Source of the DNA: Gammaproteobacteria bacterium
Lineage (GTDB): Bacteria; Pseudomonadota; Gammaproteobacteria; Pseudomonadales; Azotimanducaceae
Assembly (NCBI GenBank): GCA_012960535.1
Contig: DUBB01000002.1
Location: 129,866 to 174,216 of the forward strand
Direction: 5' to 3'
Length of the DNA stretch: 44,351 nt
The notes under the pieces are model-generated. The model searched no databases. It was not told where the DNA came from and was given only the letters and a program-made list of their open reading frames with translations. The translations under genes were made by a program, and so were the position numbers. Below, piece after piece: positions 25,790-33,518 of this stretch. The first letter of the stretch is position 1. Every line of letters begins with the position of its first letter.

Positions 25790-26224
25790 CTATGCGCTTG
25801 GCTGTTTTTCTACTACGGCGATGGTCAGCCTGGATTCGCACACAAGTCGATCGTTGCTATCGCTGATCTGGATACCCCAGACTTGAGTTTTACGTCCAAT
25901 ATGTACGGGTCGGGCAACAGCAGTAACCTGCCCGCTGCTGACCGGGCGGATGTGGTTGGCGTTGATATCAAGACCAACGCACCTATACTTATCCTGGTCC
26001 ACGCAGCAGTTAGCGGCATAGCTGCCCAAGGTTTCTGCCAATGCGACTGACGCCCCGCCATGCAGAATACCGTGGATCTGGGTGGTTCTCTTATCGACCG
26101 GCATGATAGCAACCACCGAGTCTTCAGTGATGTCGGTCACTTCAATACCGAGCATGGCCACCATGGTCTGACCGTGCAGTTTCTCAGCTTCATCGAGCGT
26201 TGGTGTTTTAAACCAGATTGCCAT
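25790..26224 (-). CDS. Hotdog-fold acyl-CoA thioesterase (PaaI/YdiI-like)
   Basis: A 144-residue hotdog thioesterase. The opening IWFKTPTLDEAEKLHGQTMVA and the central HGILHGGASVALAETLGS match the YdiI/MenI group, whose catalytic Glu lies in the ALAETLGS helix. It hydrolyses small acyl- or aroyl-CoA thioesters. The open frame starts at GTG 26236, but the AGGAG directly abuts it, so ATG 26224 eleven bases on is preferred, which also matches YdiI length. The flavin monooxygenase lies directly downstream. Confidence 0.9.
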   Translation of the reverse strand: MAIWFKTPTLDEAEKLHGQTMVAMLGIEVTDITEDSVVAIMPVDKRTTQIHGILHGGASVALAETLGSYAANCCVDQDKYRCVGLDINANHIRPVSSGQVTAVARPVHIGRKTQVWGIQISDSNDRLVCESRLTIAVVEKQPSA

Positions 26225-26283
26225 TTTTGTTCGCACTCCTAAGGATTCTAACTACCGCCCTGATCCATAGAGCAATGATACCA

Positions 26284-27102
26284 CTAGCTGTCGATACCTC
26301 GGGCTTTTCGTCCCTGGTAGTTTTTGTCGATGAGTCTTTTCGGATGTACGCCATTGACGTAGCCCATAAAGCCGGGTTCTGTGACACTGTAACCAAGCAT
26401 TGCCTGGATTCGAGGGCTATACTGGGCTGCGGATTCCGGTGGTACCGCCAGCACCATATTTTCAATCTGGCGTAGCCAGGGCATGCAGTACTGGGGTGTC
26501 ACCGCGAGGCGGGTTGTCGTCGATGTGTTGGCACCCCCTCGGTGTAGCACATTTCCGAGAAAGATCAGCACTGATCCGGCTGGCATCGTTATTTTGATGC
26601 TGTCTGCGTCCCTTTTTGGGTGGTTATCCTGCCATTGATGGCTGCCTGGGAGGATTTCCGTTGCACCATTATCTGCCTTGAAATCGTCCAGTGCCCAGAT
26701 CGTACTGATGCCCAGGTGAGGTCGTGGCAGGGGAATCATGCCGCCAGCAGAATCATCTCTATGCCAGTTCTGCGCTGTTTCACCTGGATGGGTATTAATG
26801 GCCAGGTTGGCAGACAGTAGATAATTAGCGGGTAGCAGTTGATCGAGAATACGAATGACCTGGGGATGTTCAATGATGGCTGCCAGGGCCGGCGCCTTAG
26901 CCAGCAGGGCGTAGACGCGTTCGCTGCTGAAGCCTTCAAAGTCATTACGGCCCATCATCTTCTGCTGGAGATGGGGTGATAACTCTTTTCTAATGGTGCC
27001 TACCAGCGCTTTATCTATGATGTTCCTGAGTACGATGTAACCCTGCGCCAGCAGGCGGTCCGACTGCTGTTTAACCGGTAATTCCTCCAGCGATTGATTC
27101 AT
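26284..27102 (-). CDS. Phytanoyl-CoA dioxygenase family (PhyH) enzyme 3
   Basis: A 272-residue PhyH dioxygenase. The iron-binding HxD is WHRDDS, the distal histidine is in NVLHRGGANTS and a following Arg (TTTRLAV) would bind 2-oxoglutarate. It resembles PhyH enzyme 1 more than enzyme 2: PRPH before the jelly-roll core, ALDDFKADNGATEILPGSH and a C-terminal RIQAMLGY also occur in similar form there. So the two are likely paralogues on opposite strands. ATG 27102 follows AAGGAA. A 14-bp tandem repeat lies 49-118 bases upstream. Confidence 0.9.
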   Translation of the reverse strand: MNQSLEELPVKQQSDRLLAQGYIVLRNIIDKALVGTIRKELSPHLQQKMMGRNDFEGFSSERVYALLAKAPALAAIIEHPQVIRILDQLLPANYLLSANLAINTHPGETAQNWHRDDSAGGMIPLPRPHLGISTIWALDDFKADNGATEILPGSHQWQDNHPKRDADSIKITMPAGSVLIFLGNVLHRGGANTSTTTRLAVTPQYCMPWLRQIENMVLAVPPESAAQYSPRIQAMLGYSVTEPGFMGYVNGVHPKRLIDKNYQGRKARGIDS

Positions 27103-27150
27103 GGCAGCGTTCCTTAGATTTGACCCTGCTTTTTAGTACCGTTGAGCCAG

Positions 27151-27220
27151 CACAGTTAAGTAAGCACAGTTAAGTAAGCAAAGTTAAGTAAGCAAAGTTA
27201 AGTAAGTATAGTTAAATGAG
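27151..27220. repeat. 14-bp tandem repeat upstream of PhyH enzyme 3
   Basis: Five 14-bp units, CACAGTTAAGTAAG, start at 27151, 27165, 27179, 27193 and 27207. The first two are identical, the next two carry CAAAG, and the fifth is degenerate (TATAGTTAAATGAG). The array lies between the M20 peptidase stop and the PhyH start, both on the minus strand, so it sits in the leader or promoter of the PhyH gene. On the minus strand the unit reads CTTACTTAACTGTG. Confidence 0.92.
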
Positions 27221-27235
27221 TGCATTTAAGGCCTG

Positions 27236-28642
27236 TTAGGAGCTTAGTTTCCTGATCAGCCGATACATGAACTCATAGCCTTCGTAGAAAGATTTGACCA
27301 GCAGTCGCTCGTCGCGGCCGTGTGCGCGCACATCGTTTCGATCTATGAAAAGGCCGGATACACCATAGGTGGGGATTCCGGCATTGCGCATTTTTGCGCC
27401 GTCAGTGGCACCGGTGGTCATGGTTGGTAATACCACCACTCCGGGCCACATTGCCTGGGTGGTGCTTTCTACAGCGCCGATGATCTCCGCTGTCAATGGA
27501 GATGGGTCTGAAGGTCGGCCACCACCAGTAAAAACAACGTCAATAGCGGGGTTATCGACCACCTTCACCAGGGTGTCGAGAACGTCCTCGACATCTTGAC
27601 CCGGCATCATCCGCACGTTAACGACCGCCGTTGCACTTTGTGGCAGTGCATTGGGTGCGTGTCCTGCTTCCAGCATGGTTGCCACTGCGGTGGTTCGCAG
27701 TAATGCGTTGATGGAGGGAATCTGACCCAGTCGGGCCAGTGCCTGCGGGTCCGGGGGTTCGCGCAGGATGGCTGTTAAATCTTCACCTAACTGGCCTGGG
27801 CTGATTTGAGCCAGACGTTCGAATCCCAGACGCATCACATCATTAAAGATCAAGGGGAAGTCATATTCGCGAATCTTGAGTAAAGCTTCAGAGAGTTCAT
27901 AAATAGCGTTGTCCCGGCGAGGGATACTCGAATGTCCACCAGGATTAGTGGCGGTTACGGTAAAACTCTCATAAATTTTCTCTGCAGTCTGGATTGAATT
28001 GGCGATGCGCTGGCCATCCTGGATAAGGCCGTAACCGCCTTCGTTCAGGGCGAACACGCCATCGATAAGGGTTGGATGCTGCTGCAGCAGCCAGTAGACA
28101 CCGTTGCTGCCGCCGCCCTCTTCATCAGCCGTTAAAGCCAGAATAATATCTCGATTAGGCTGGTAACCGTCGCGCTTCATGCGGATCATATTCGCCGTAT
28201 TAATGGCAGCCTGGGCTTTGTCATCCATCGTTCCACGGCCATAAAAATAGCCGCCGGTTTCATGAAGTGTGAACGGGTCCATAGACCAGTCAGCCCTTTT
28301 GGCTTCAACGACATCGAGATGCGCCAGCAGTATAAAGGGCTTATTTGTCCCAGTGCCATGCAGCCTTGCAACCAGATTGCCCTTTTTTTCTTTCTTGCCA
28401 CCGATAAATATATCTTCCTGAGGAAATCCGGCAGCCTTGAGCCAGCGGGCTATTTTTTCTGCTGCCAGGGTGTTGTCACCAATGGAATGGGTGGTGTTGG
28501 TTTCAATGAGTTCCTTGTAGATGGCATAGACGAGCTGGTTATCATCTTCGGGCAGGATGGGTAAGGACTGTGCATGACTCAGTGTCATGACGAGCAGTAA
28601 TATCGGCCCTGACAGGGTTTGGAGAAGGTTTTTGGCTATCAT
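27236..28642 (-). CDS. M20-family metallopeptidase, exported
   Basis: A 468-residue di-zinc peptidase of the M20/ArgE/DapE/CPG2 family. Metal and catalytic residues lie in LLAHLDVV, GRGTMDDKAQA, TADEEGGGSNG and a late DRNDVRAHGRDE with the final histidine ligand. The N terminus (LLQTLSGPILLLVMTLSHAQS) is a clear signal peptide, so it acts in the periplasm on peptides or amide conjugates. The start is ATG 28642 with AAGGAG five bases upstream. It begins 17 bases after the stop of the TauD-like gene, so the two are likely co-transcribed. Confidence 0.92.
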   Translation of the reverse strand: MIAKNLLQTLSGPILLLVMTLSHAQSLPILPEDDNQLVYAIYKELIETNTTHSIGDNTLAAEKIARWLKAAGFPQEDIFIGGKKEKKGNLVARLHGTGTNKPFILLAHLDVVEAKRADWSMDPFTLHETGGYFYGRGTMDDKAQAAINTANMIRMKRDGYQPNRDIILALTADEEGGGSNGVYWLLQQHPTLIDGVFALNEGGYGLIQDGQRIANSIQTAEKIYESFTVTATNPGGHSSIPRRDNAIYELSEALLKIREYDFPLIFNDVMRLGFERLAQISPGQLGEDLTAILREPPDPQALARLGQIPSINALLRTTAVATMLEAGHAPNALPQSATAVVNVRMMPGQDVEDVLDTLVKVVDNPAIDVVFTGGGRPSDPSPLTAEIIGAVESTTQAMWPGVVVLPTMTTGATDGAKMRNAGIPTYGVSGLFIDRNDVRAHGRDERLLVKSFYEGYEFMYRLIRKLSS

Positions 28643-28659
28643 TTGCACTCCTTAGCGCT

Positions 28660-29541
28660 TTAGATAGTGAGTTTTGCTGCAGCAAAACGCGATGTGGGAA
28701 TTTGGTCAGATCCAAGGTGCCAGGCCACGGGGGCTTCGCCGACCACGGATACCCGTCGGCCTGATCGTTCTTCTGGATAGTAGTCCCACATGGCATGATG
28801 CAGGGCGCAGCGATTGTCCCAGATTGCGATGGCATTTTCAGACCATCTAAAGCGGCACTGGAAGTCAACTCGCTCAACGTGATTGAACAGAAACTCCAGC
28901 AGAGCCTTGCCTTCTTCTTTCGGCAGGCCGTCAATACTTTTGGTAAATTCCCGGTCAACGAACAGGGCGGGTCTGCCGGAGTCGCTATGTCTGCGTATCA
29001 CCGGGTGATGGTTTTCCGGCCATCGGGCACTTTTGTCAGCGGCTTCAAACCGGAACACATGCCGGAACGGTTCTTCACCGGAATGCAGCGCAGTCAGCCC
29101 ATCAAGATACACCTTCATGTGATCAGATAACGCATCATAGGCCGCATAAAGGCTGGCAAATAAAGTATCACCACCCAGTGGTGGTATCTGGTGCAATTGC
29201 AGAATGCTGGCCTGGGGCGGTTTTGCGTCGCAGGAAACATCTGAGTGCCAGCGATTGCCCGCGGCTACCTTGGATTCGCTGTTGGTGCGCATTTTCATGG
29301 CGCCAGGATGTTCGGCCGGTTTACCGCGTGCCGCTGGATGGATATGAATCTCGCCAAATCGTTGTGCGAAAGTGCGATGTTGTTCGGCACTCATCTGCGG
29401 CTGATTACGCAGGAATAGAACGGAATGATCAACGAATGCCTGGAAAAGATCCGCAAATTCTTCATCATTGATTTTAGTGACGTCAACGCCTTTGATCTCT
29501 GCACCGATCAAGGGCGTGAGGGGTTCAATTGTTAGCTTCAT
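28660..29541 (-). CDS. TauD/TfdA family 2-oxoglutarate-dependent dioxygenase
   Basis: A 293-residue alpha-ketoglutarate dioxygenase. The first iron ligands are in NRWHSDVSC (HxD), and the distal histidine and 2-oxoglutarate arginine are in WDNRCALHHAMWDYYPEERSGRRV split across about 25 residues. The N terminus IEPLTPLIGAEIKGVDVT is typical of TauD/TfdA. ATG 29541 is preceded by GGAGG at seven bases and is chosen over the open frame to 29565. It could oxidise sulfonates, aryloxy acids or similar anionic compounds; the residues seen do not decide. Confidence 0.93.
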   Translation of the reverse strand: MKLTIEPLTPLIGAEIKGVDVTKINDEEFADLFQAFVDHSVLFLRNQPQMSAEQHRTFAQRFGEIHIHPAARGKPAEHPGAMKMRTNSESKVAAGNRWHSDVSCDAKPPQASILQLHQIPPLGGDTLFASLYAAYDALSDHMKVYLDGLTALHSGEEPFRHVFRFEAADKSARWPENHHPVIRRHSDSGRPALFVDREFTKSIDGLPKEEGKALLEFLFNHVERVDFQCRFRWSENAIAIWDNRCALHHAMWDYYPEERSGRRVSVVGEAPVAWHLGSDQIPTSRFAAAKLTI

Positions 29542-29627
29542 GTTGGTCCTCCAATTCAGGCCCACTAAGGCCGTCTCGATTAACGCCTGTTAACATCGCT
29601 TTGAAGTCTGTTTTCCGACATCGATGC

Positions 29628-30719
29628 TTACTCAGTCAGGTCACTGAGTGCATCGCCCTCTTTCCAGGGCATCAGTTGCCCTGCGTAAACAGCGGGTCCC
29701 ATACGGAAGTGAGCGGCTTCCTGGAGCGTTTCCACAAAAGGCATTCGCGCCGGATAAATCTGATCACCCCGAGGTCTTGGCCCGCCTTTGGAGACGTGGC
29801 CCCATAAAGGGTGGCCTACGACTTCTTCGGCGATGACCGCAGCTTCGATGAGTTTATCGAGATCGTATCCGGTTTCGATACCCATCTCATGGCATAGATC
29901 AACAAAATCCTCGGTGGGCACATGACCTGCAGCCCGACCATTACCACAGTAGGGGCAACCACCCATGCCGCCCAGGCAGGTGTCAAATTCACGAACGCCG
30001 AGTTGAAGTGCTTCATAGTAACTGGTGATAGTTGATCCCCTGACATTATGCATATGGCAGTGGAAATCGGTGATCTCTGGCCAGGTCTCGCGGATGGCGA
30101 GGATGGTTTCGCGAACTTGATGAGGCATATTCCAGCCCATGGCTTCAACAAAAGAACATCTTTTTACTTCGAATCCGGCGTTGTGCCATTTATCCAGCAT
30201 GATTTTAAGCATGTCCAGGCGTTGTTTCAGGGAGAACGCGCCTTCGAAATTTGAGCCGAAAGGATTACCCAGCGCCACCGAGCCAAATTCTGCACCGGCT
30301 TGCCTTGCTGCTGAGATGGTGCCATCCATTGAAGCCAACTGCTGCGCCTGGGAGCGGTTGTAGTTTCGACGAGAAAAAGTGTCACAAAGCTCGACGTGGG
30401 TGCCGAAGCGTTTTCGGCGGATGTTAATCTTTGGATAGTAAGCATCGGCGCGCTCAAAACCGCGCTGGTTGAACACGGCAGCGGTGTACTCGATACCGGC
30501 CTTTGGCACGAACTGCTCAGCGATCTCATCAATGCAGGCCATCTGCGGCGTCCACTTCGGATGGGCAAAAGAGCCTATGGATATCACCTTGGCACCTGTT
30601 TCGCCTAGCGCATCGAGTAACCGTAGTTTTTCAGAAACCGGGATATTGGCGTCTTCGATCTGAAGGCCCTCGCGCATGGTGTCGTCTGTGATGATCACTG
30701 ATTCTGGTAATAAATCCAT
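29628..30719 (-). CDS. HMG-CoA lyase-like DRE-TIM metallolyase
   Basis: A 363-residue TIM-barrel carboxyltransferase-like enzyme. The DRE-TIM signature is TDDTMREGLQ, the metal-binding HxH is in DFHCHMHNVRG, and the loop GGMGGCPYCGNGRAAGHVPTED has the cysteine and TED seen in HMG-CoA lyases, but with an extra Cys. It is longer than typical HMG-CoA lyase (about 300 residues), with a C-terminal extension rich in Gly/Pro (SKGGPRPRGDQIYP). It likely makes acetyl-CoA by cleaving a 3-hydroxy-3-methyl-acyl-CoA, fitting branched isoprenoid or leucine-type catabolism. Confidence 0.88.
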   Translation of the reverse strand: MDLLPESVIITDDTMREGLQIEDANIPVSEKLRLLDALGETGAKVISIGSFAHPKWTPQMACIDEIAEQFVPKAGIEYTAAVFNQRGFERADAYYPKINIRRKRFGTHVELCDTFSRRNYNRSQAQQLASMDGTISAARQAGAEFGSVALGNPFGSNFEGAFSLKQRLDMLKIMLDKWHNAGFEVKRCSFVEAMGWNMPHQVRETILAIRETWPEITDFHCHMHNVRGSTITSYYEALQLGVREFDTCLGGMGGCPYCGNGRAAGHVPTEDFVDLCHEMGIETGYDLDKLIEAAVIAEEVVGHPLWGHVSKGGPRPRGDQIYPARMPFVETLQEAAHFRMGPAVYAGQLMPWKEGDALSDLTE

Positions 30720-30791
30720 TGGCTGATTCCCTTGGTTAAGAAGAATGGAAAGTGGTAACCGATTGCTGCCTGAGTTGCTGACTCAGTAGCG

Positions 30792-31271
30792 CTAATCGCG
30801 CTGGTAAGTGCCCACCAACCGGTTCATTCCGATGACATAGGGTTCAACTTTCTCAAGCAGTTGCCATAGCGTTAGACCACTTTCTATCGCTTCATTATTA
30901 TCAAGGGCCAGCACCCAGAAATAATACTGGTGTAGACCATGCCCGTTGGGGGGCATGGGGCCACCGTAGCCTTGTTTACCAAAATCGCTCTTGCCACCGG
31001 TATGCTCGGAAGTTGCCTCCGCCAGGCGGGTGATCGTTGATGGTATGTTGTACAAAACCCAGTGGACGAACCCGTAGGTGCCGTCACTGGTAATGAGCGG
31101 CGCGTCCGGGTCATGGCAGATTATCGCGAACGACTGAGACTCCTGTGGTGCATCAGACCAGCTAAGCGGTGGCGAGAGGTCAGCGCCTTCTCCAGTATAT
31201 TGGCTGGGAATGGACCCGCCTTGACCAAATGCTGAGCTATTGAGCTGCATATTTGAAAGTGCAAATCCCAT
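30792..31271 (-). CDS. YbhB/YbcL family PEBP (Raf kinase inhibitor-like) protein
   Basis: A 159-residue phosphatidylethanolamine-binding-protein homologue. Motifs are SQYTGEGADLSPPLSW, ICHDPDAPL, FVHWVLYNIP and GGPMPPNGHGLHQYYFWVLAL, the ligand pocket of the family. The role of bacterial members is unclear. ATG 31271 follows GGAGG at seven bases. It lies between the HMG-CoA-lyase-like gene and the probable selenoprotein gene, all on the minus strand with gaps of 72 and 131 bases. Confidence 0.92.
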   Translation of the reverse strand: MGFALSNMQLNSSAFGQGGSIPSQYTGEGADLSPPLSWSDAPQESQSFAIICHDPDAPLITSDGTYGFVHWVLYNIPSTITRLAEATSEHTGGKSDFGKQGYGGPMPPNGHGLHQYYFWVLALDNNEAIESGLTLWQLLEKVEPYVIGMNRLVGTYQRD

Positions 31272-31402
31272 AACAACGCCTCCTTGAAGATATCTTCAGA
31301 TTAATTATTCATGATACCAATGGCTTGGTGATGGTGCGAGGGGTTTGACACTAGTCAGGTGTCACGCTGGTTTAGTTCAAACAACTGCAACAATTTGAGT
31401 CA

Positions 31403-31951
31403 TCAGTATTTATTCCCCGGATCAATGACATGCTGTCGCATCCGCTCTGGCACGTCAGGGGGATCAACAGTAAATAGGCCCTCTGTAACAGGCGGATGAA
31501 CGTCGAATACGTTATTGAATTTGTGGACGGAATCCCAGATGCCAATGGCGACAGTCAATTCGACAATCTCGGCATCCGAAAAATGCTGTTTGAGGCGAGC
31601 CATGTAGGGGTCATCGACGCCGTTGGCGTGGTTCATGATGAAATCTTCGGTTAAGTCCAGGGCCATTTTTATTCGATCACTCAGATCTGAGTCTGAGTGA
31701 TTTTTCATTTTTTCGATCATCTTCTCATCCATGCCATTCTCCTGCGCCGCAGAAGATCGAGCCGGAATTCAGTATAGGCAGCCGTTCAGGTTTGCTGATT
31801 TAAGCCGAACCAGATCCTTAAGAACAGGATCCAACAGGCTGTGTGACCATAAAAGCCCATAGCGATACATGAATCCCTGAAATAGATCGGGGCAGTGAGC
31901 GTAGACGCCTGCGAAGCCGTCTAATCCGCCCGTTTCTTCGATTCTAGGCAT
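31403..31951 (-). CDS. Carboxymuconolactone decarboxylase/AhpD-like protein with in-frame UGA; probable CxxU selenoprotein
   Basis: Two short same-frame ORFs (31769-31951 and 31403-31732) form one 182-codon gene, the normal length for this family. They are separated by a TGA at 31771-31769. The sequence before it, LVRLKSANLNGCLY, is the conserved lead into the redox CxxC of CMD/AhpD proteins, and the TGA falls exactly on the second cysteine, giving C58-L-Y-U61. Coding sense continues after it (IPARSSAAQENG, then ALDLTEDFIMNHANGVDD). A hairpin fitting the bacterial SECIS rules begins 13 bases downstream. ATG 31951 has a strong GGAGG. AhpD-like selenoproteins exist in marine bacteria, so selenocysteine is the best reading; a simple nonsense mutation of a Cys codon is the alternative. 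Likely a thiol or selenol peroxidase-type oxidoreductase. Confidence 0.82.
31738..31756 (-). promoter_or_regulatory. Putative bacterial SECIS hairpin
   Basis: On the minus-strand mRNA, UCUUCUGC pairs with GCAGGAGA over eight base pairs (one G-U) around a GGC loop. The first loop G lies 21 bases after the UGA. As recalled, bSECIS criteria ask for an apical loop of 3-14 bases with G in the first two positions and a UGA-to-loop distance of roughly 16-37 bases; all are met. It would bind SelB. The hairpin is inside the coding sequence. Confidence 0.65.
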
Positions 31952-32067
31952 GAGAGCCTCCAGATGATTGAAGGATTACTTTGACGTTAACCATTGGGAA
32001 AATCAAATTTTAGTTGTCCTGGGAGGGCTTAACATGACGACTTTAGGTGGCGAGCTGGTTGGTTCAG

Positions 32068-32109
32068 AGTGTTCTGTAGAACACTTTTTTGTGTCTCATA
32101 ACTTGAGAC
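32068..32109. promoter_or_regulatory. Two palindromes in the divergent promoter region, putative operators
   Basis: AGTGTTCTGTAGAACACT (32068-32085) has perfect 8-bp arms around GT. GTCTCA/TGAGAC (32093-32098 and 32104-32109) is a second inverted repeat with a five-base spacer. Both lie just upstream of the Rieske gene's -35 box, between the AhpD-like gene (minus) and the Rieske gene (plus). They look like activator or repressor sites controlling one or both genes. Confidence 0.5.
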
Positions 32110-32112
32110 CGA

Positions 32113-32142
32113 TTGACGCTTAGTTCATAGTGCTCATCATAA
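32113..32142 (+). promoter_or_regulatory. Candidate sigma-70 promoter of the Rieske oxygenase gene
   Basis: TTGACG (32113-32118) is followed after 18 bases by TCATAA (32137-32142), 27 bases before the ATG at 32169. The -35 matches consensus at five of six positions. It abuts the palindromes at 32068-32109. Confidence 0.5.
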
Positions 32143-32168
32143 ATCCTTACATTACTGGAGAGTACAGG

Positions 32169-33518
32169 ATGTCAGATCATCTTCGAATGATAGATAGCTG
32201 GCCCGAGCAGAAAATCGGCGACCATTCTATTCCCGGTTATCGATATACTTCGCGTGAATTTTTTGACAAAGAATGGGAAGGTATGTGGACTAAAGTCTGG
32301 CTGCTGCTTGGCCGGGCATCAGAGATTCCCAATAATGGCGATTGGCAGATGGAGCCGGTCGGGCCGGAAGAGATCCTGATGGTCCGCCAGAAGGAGGGTG
32401 ACATTAAGGCTTTCTACAATGTCTGCCAGCATCGGGGTAATCCGCTTGTAGACACTGACAAAGGCAGTGTACTCAGGCGATTTGTCTGCAAGTATCACAG
32501 CTGGGCCTACACCCCGGATGGTGAACTCAATTTTGCGCCCGATAAAGAAGATTTTCCCGAGGGTAATCCCTGCGGCAAGTTAAGACTGCAGGAATTGGCC
32601 TGCGAAACCTTTGCAGGATTTGTCTGGGTAAATATGAATCCGGACTGCATGCCCCTGCAAGAATTTCTCGGGCCAATCTGGGATGATTGGCACAACCGTG
32701 ATATTCAGAGCTGGACTCGTACTTCAGCAAATTCAATGAACTTGCCCTGCAACTGGAAAGTAGTGCTGGATAACTTTAACGAGTCCTATCATGTGCCGAC
32801 CGTTCATCAGGGAGCAACACCGGATACCAATCGAAAAAAGATTCGAGGCAATATCGATACTTATTTCAAAGAGACCCAGTTTGATCTGTCCGATGAAGGT
32901 CATAACCGAATGGTTATGAAAGGTGGGTTTGGCGTCGGTCAGATAGACCAGGACGGCAATGTCAAGGAACCGCTGGCAAGCCAGTTACGCTACTGGGATC
33001 TGGACCCCGCTGACTTCAAGGGTAAACCGGAAGCAACCCGGGAAGCGCTGCAGCAGGCGAAACGTGCGCTGGGACCCGCTCGAGGTTATAGCCATTACGA
33101 TAAGGTCCCGGATGAGCAGCTTACCGATGCGTTTCATTACACCCTGTTCCCGAATTTTGCCGTGTCAGTGTGGGCCGATGGGTTTCACTTTCTAAGGGCC
33201 CGACCGCATCGGTCCGACCCGGAACAATGTGTATTTGATAATTGGTGGTATTCAAGCCTTGCATCGGTTGAAGCGGCTCAGCCCACGGGTACACTGGGCA
33301 CAGGCACCATAGCGGATGTGGAAAAAAAGTGGCTGCAATTTCCTGAAGATTCCATAGGACCGGGTATAGAAGATGATGTGTCCGTGTTTGTCACGCAGCA
33401 ACGCGGTTTTCGTTCCCGGGGGTTTAAGGGCGTGTACCTGTCTAATCAGGAGAATCGGATTCGGCGATTGCACGAGCTCATAGATGACTATATTGAAGGT
33501 CGATCACCTGCGAGTTAG
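32169..33518 (+). CDS. Rieske non-heme iron aromatic-ring-hydroxylating oxygenase, alpha subunit
   Basis: A 449-residue oxygenase alpha subunit. The Rieske [2Fe-2S] ligands are CQHRGNPL and CKYHSWAY, and the mononuclear iron site has NFNESYHVPTVH, including the bridging acidic residue and two histidines; a third ligand Asp lies in the C-terminal part. No beta subunit or reductase is next to it, so it may be a homo-oligomeric three-component type. ATG 32169 is chosen over the open frame to 32130 because it matches the family N terminus and has GGAGAG upstream. The substrate is unknown. Its stop codon overlaps that of the convergent DUF123 gene by four bases. Confidence 0.93.
   Translation: MSDHLRMIDSWPEQKIGDHSIPGYRYTSREFFDKEWEGMWTKVWLLLGRASEIPNNGDWQMEPVGPEEILMVRQKEGDIKAFYNVCQHRGNPLVDTDKGSVLRRFVCKYHSWAYTPDGELNFAPDKEDFPEGNPCGKLRLQELACETFAGFVWVNMNPDCMPLQEFLGPIWDDWHNRDIQSWTRTSANSMNLPCNWKVVLDNFNESYHVPTVHQGATPDTNRKKIRGNIDTYFKETQFDLSDEGHNRMVMKGGFGVGQIDQDGNVKEPLASQLRYWDLDPADFKGKPEATREALQQAKRALGPARGYSHYDKVPDEQLTDAFHYTLFPNFAVSVWADGFHFLRARPHRSDPEQCVFDNWWYSSLASVEAAQPTGTLGTGTIADVEKKWLQFPEDSIGPGIEDDVSVFVTQQRGFRSRGFKGVYLSNQENRIRRLHELIDDYIEGRSPAS

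Noticed and set aside
31403..31951. Reading the two AhpD-like ORFs as two separate genes or a frameshifted pseudogene
   Set aside because: Both are in the same frame, so no frameshift exists. The TGA sits exactly on the motif Cys and the second half lacks a ribosome binding site. A plain nonsense mutation remains possible and is kept as the alternative.
32068..32090. Palindrome followed by six T as a rho-independent terminator
   Set aside because: It lies in a divergent gap with no plus-strand gene upstream to terminate, and the two-base spacer is too tight for the full stem. An operator is more likely.
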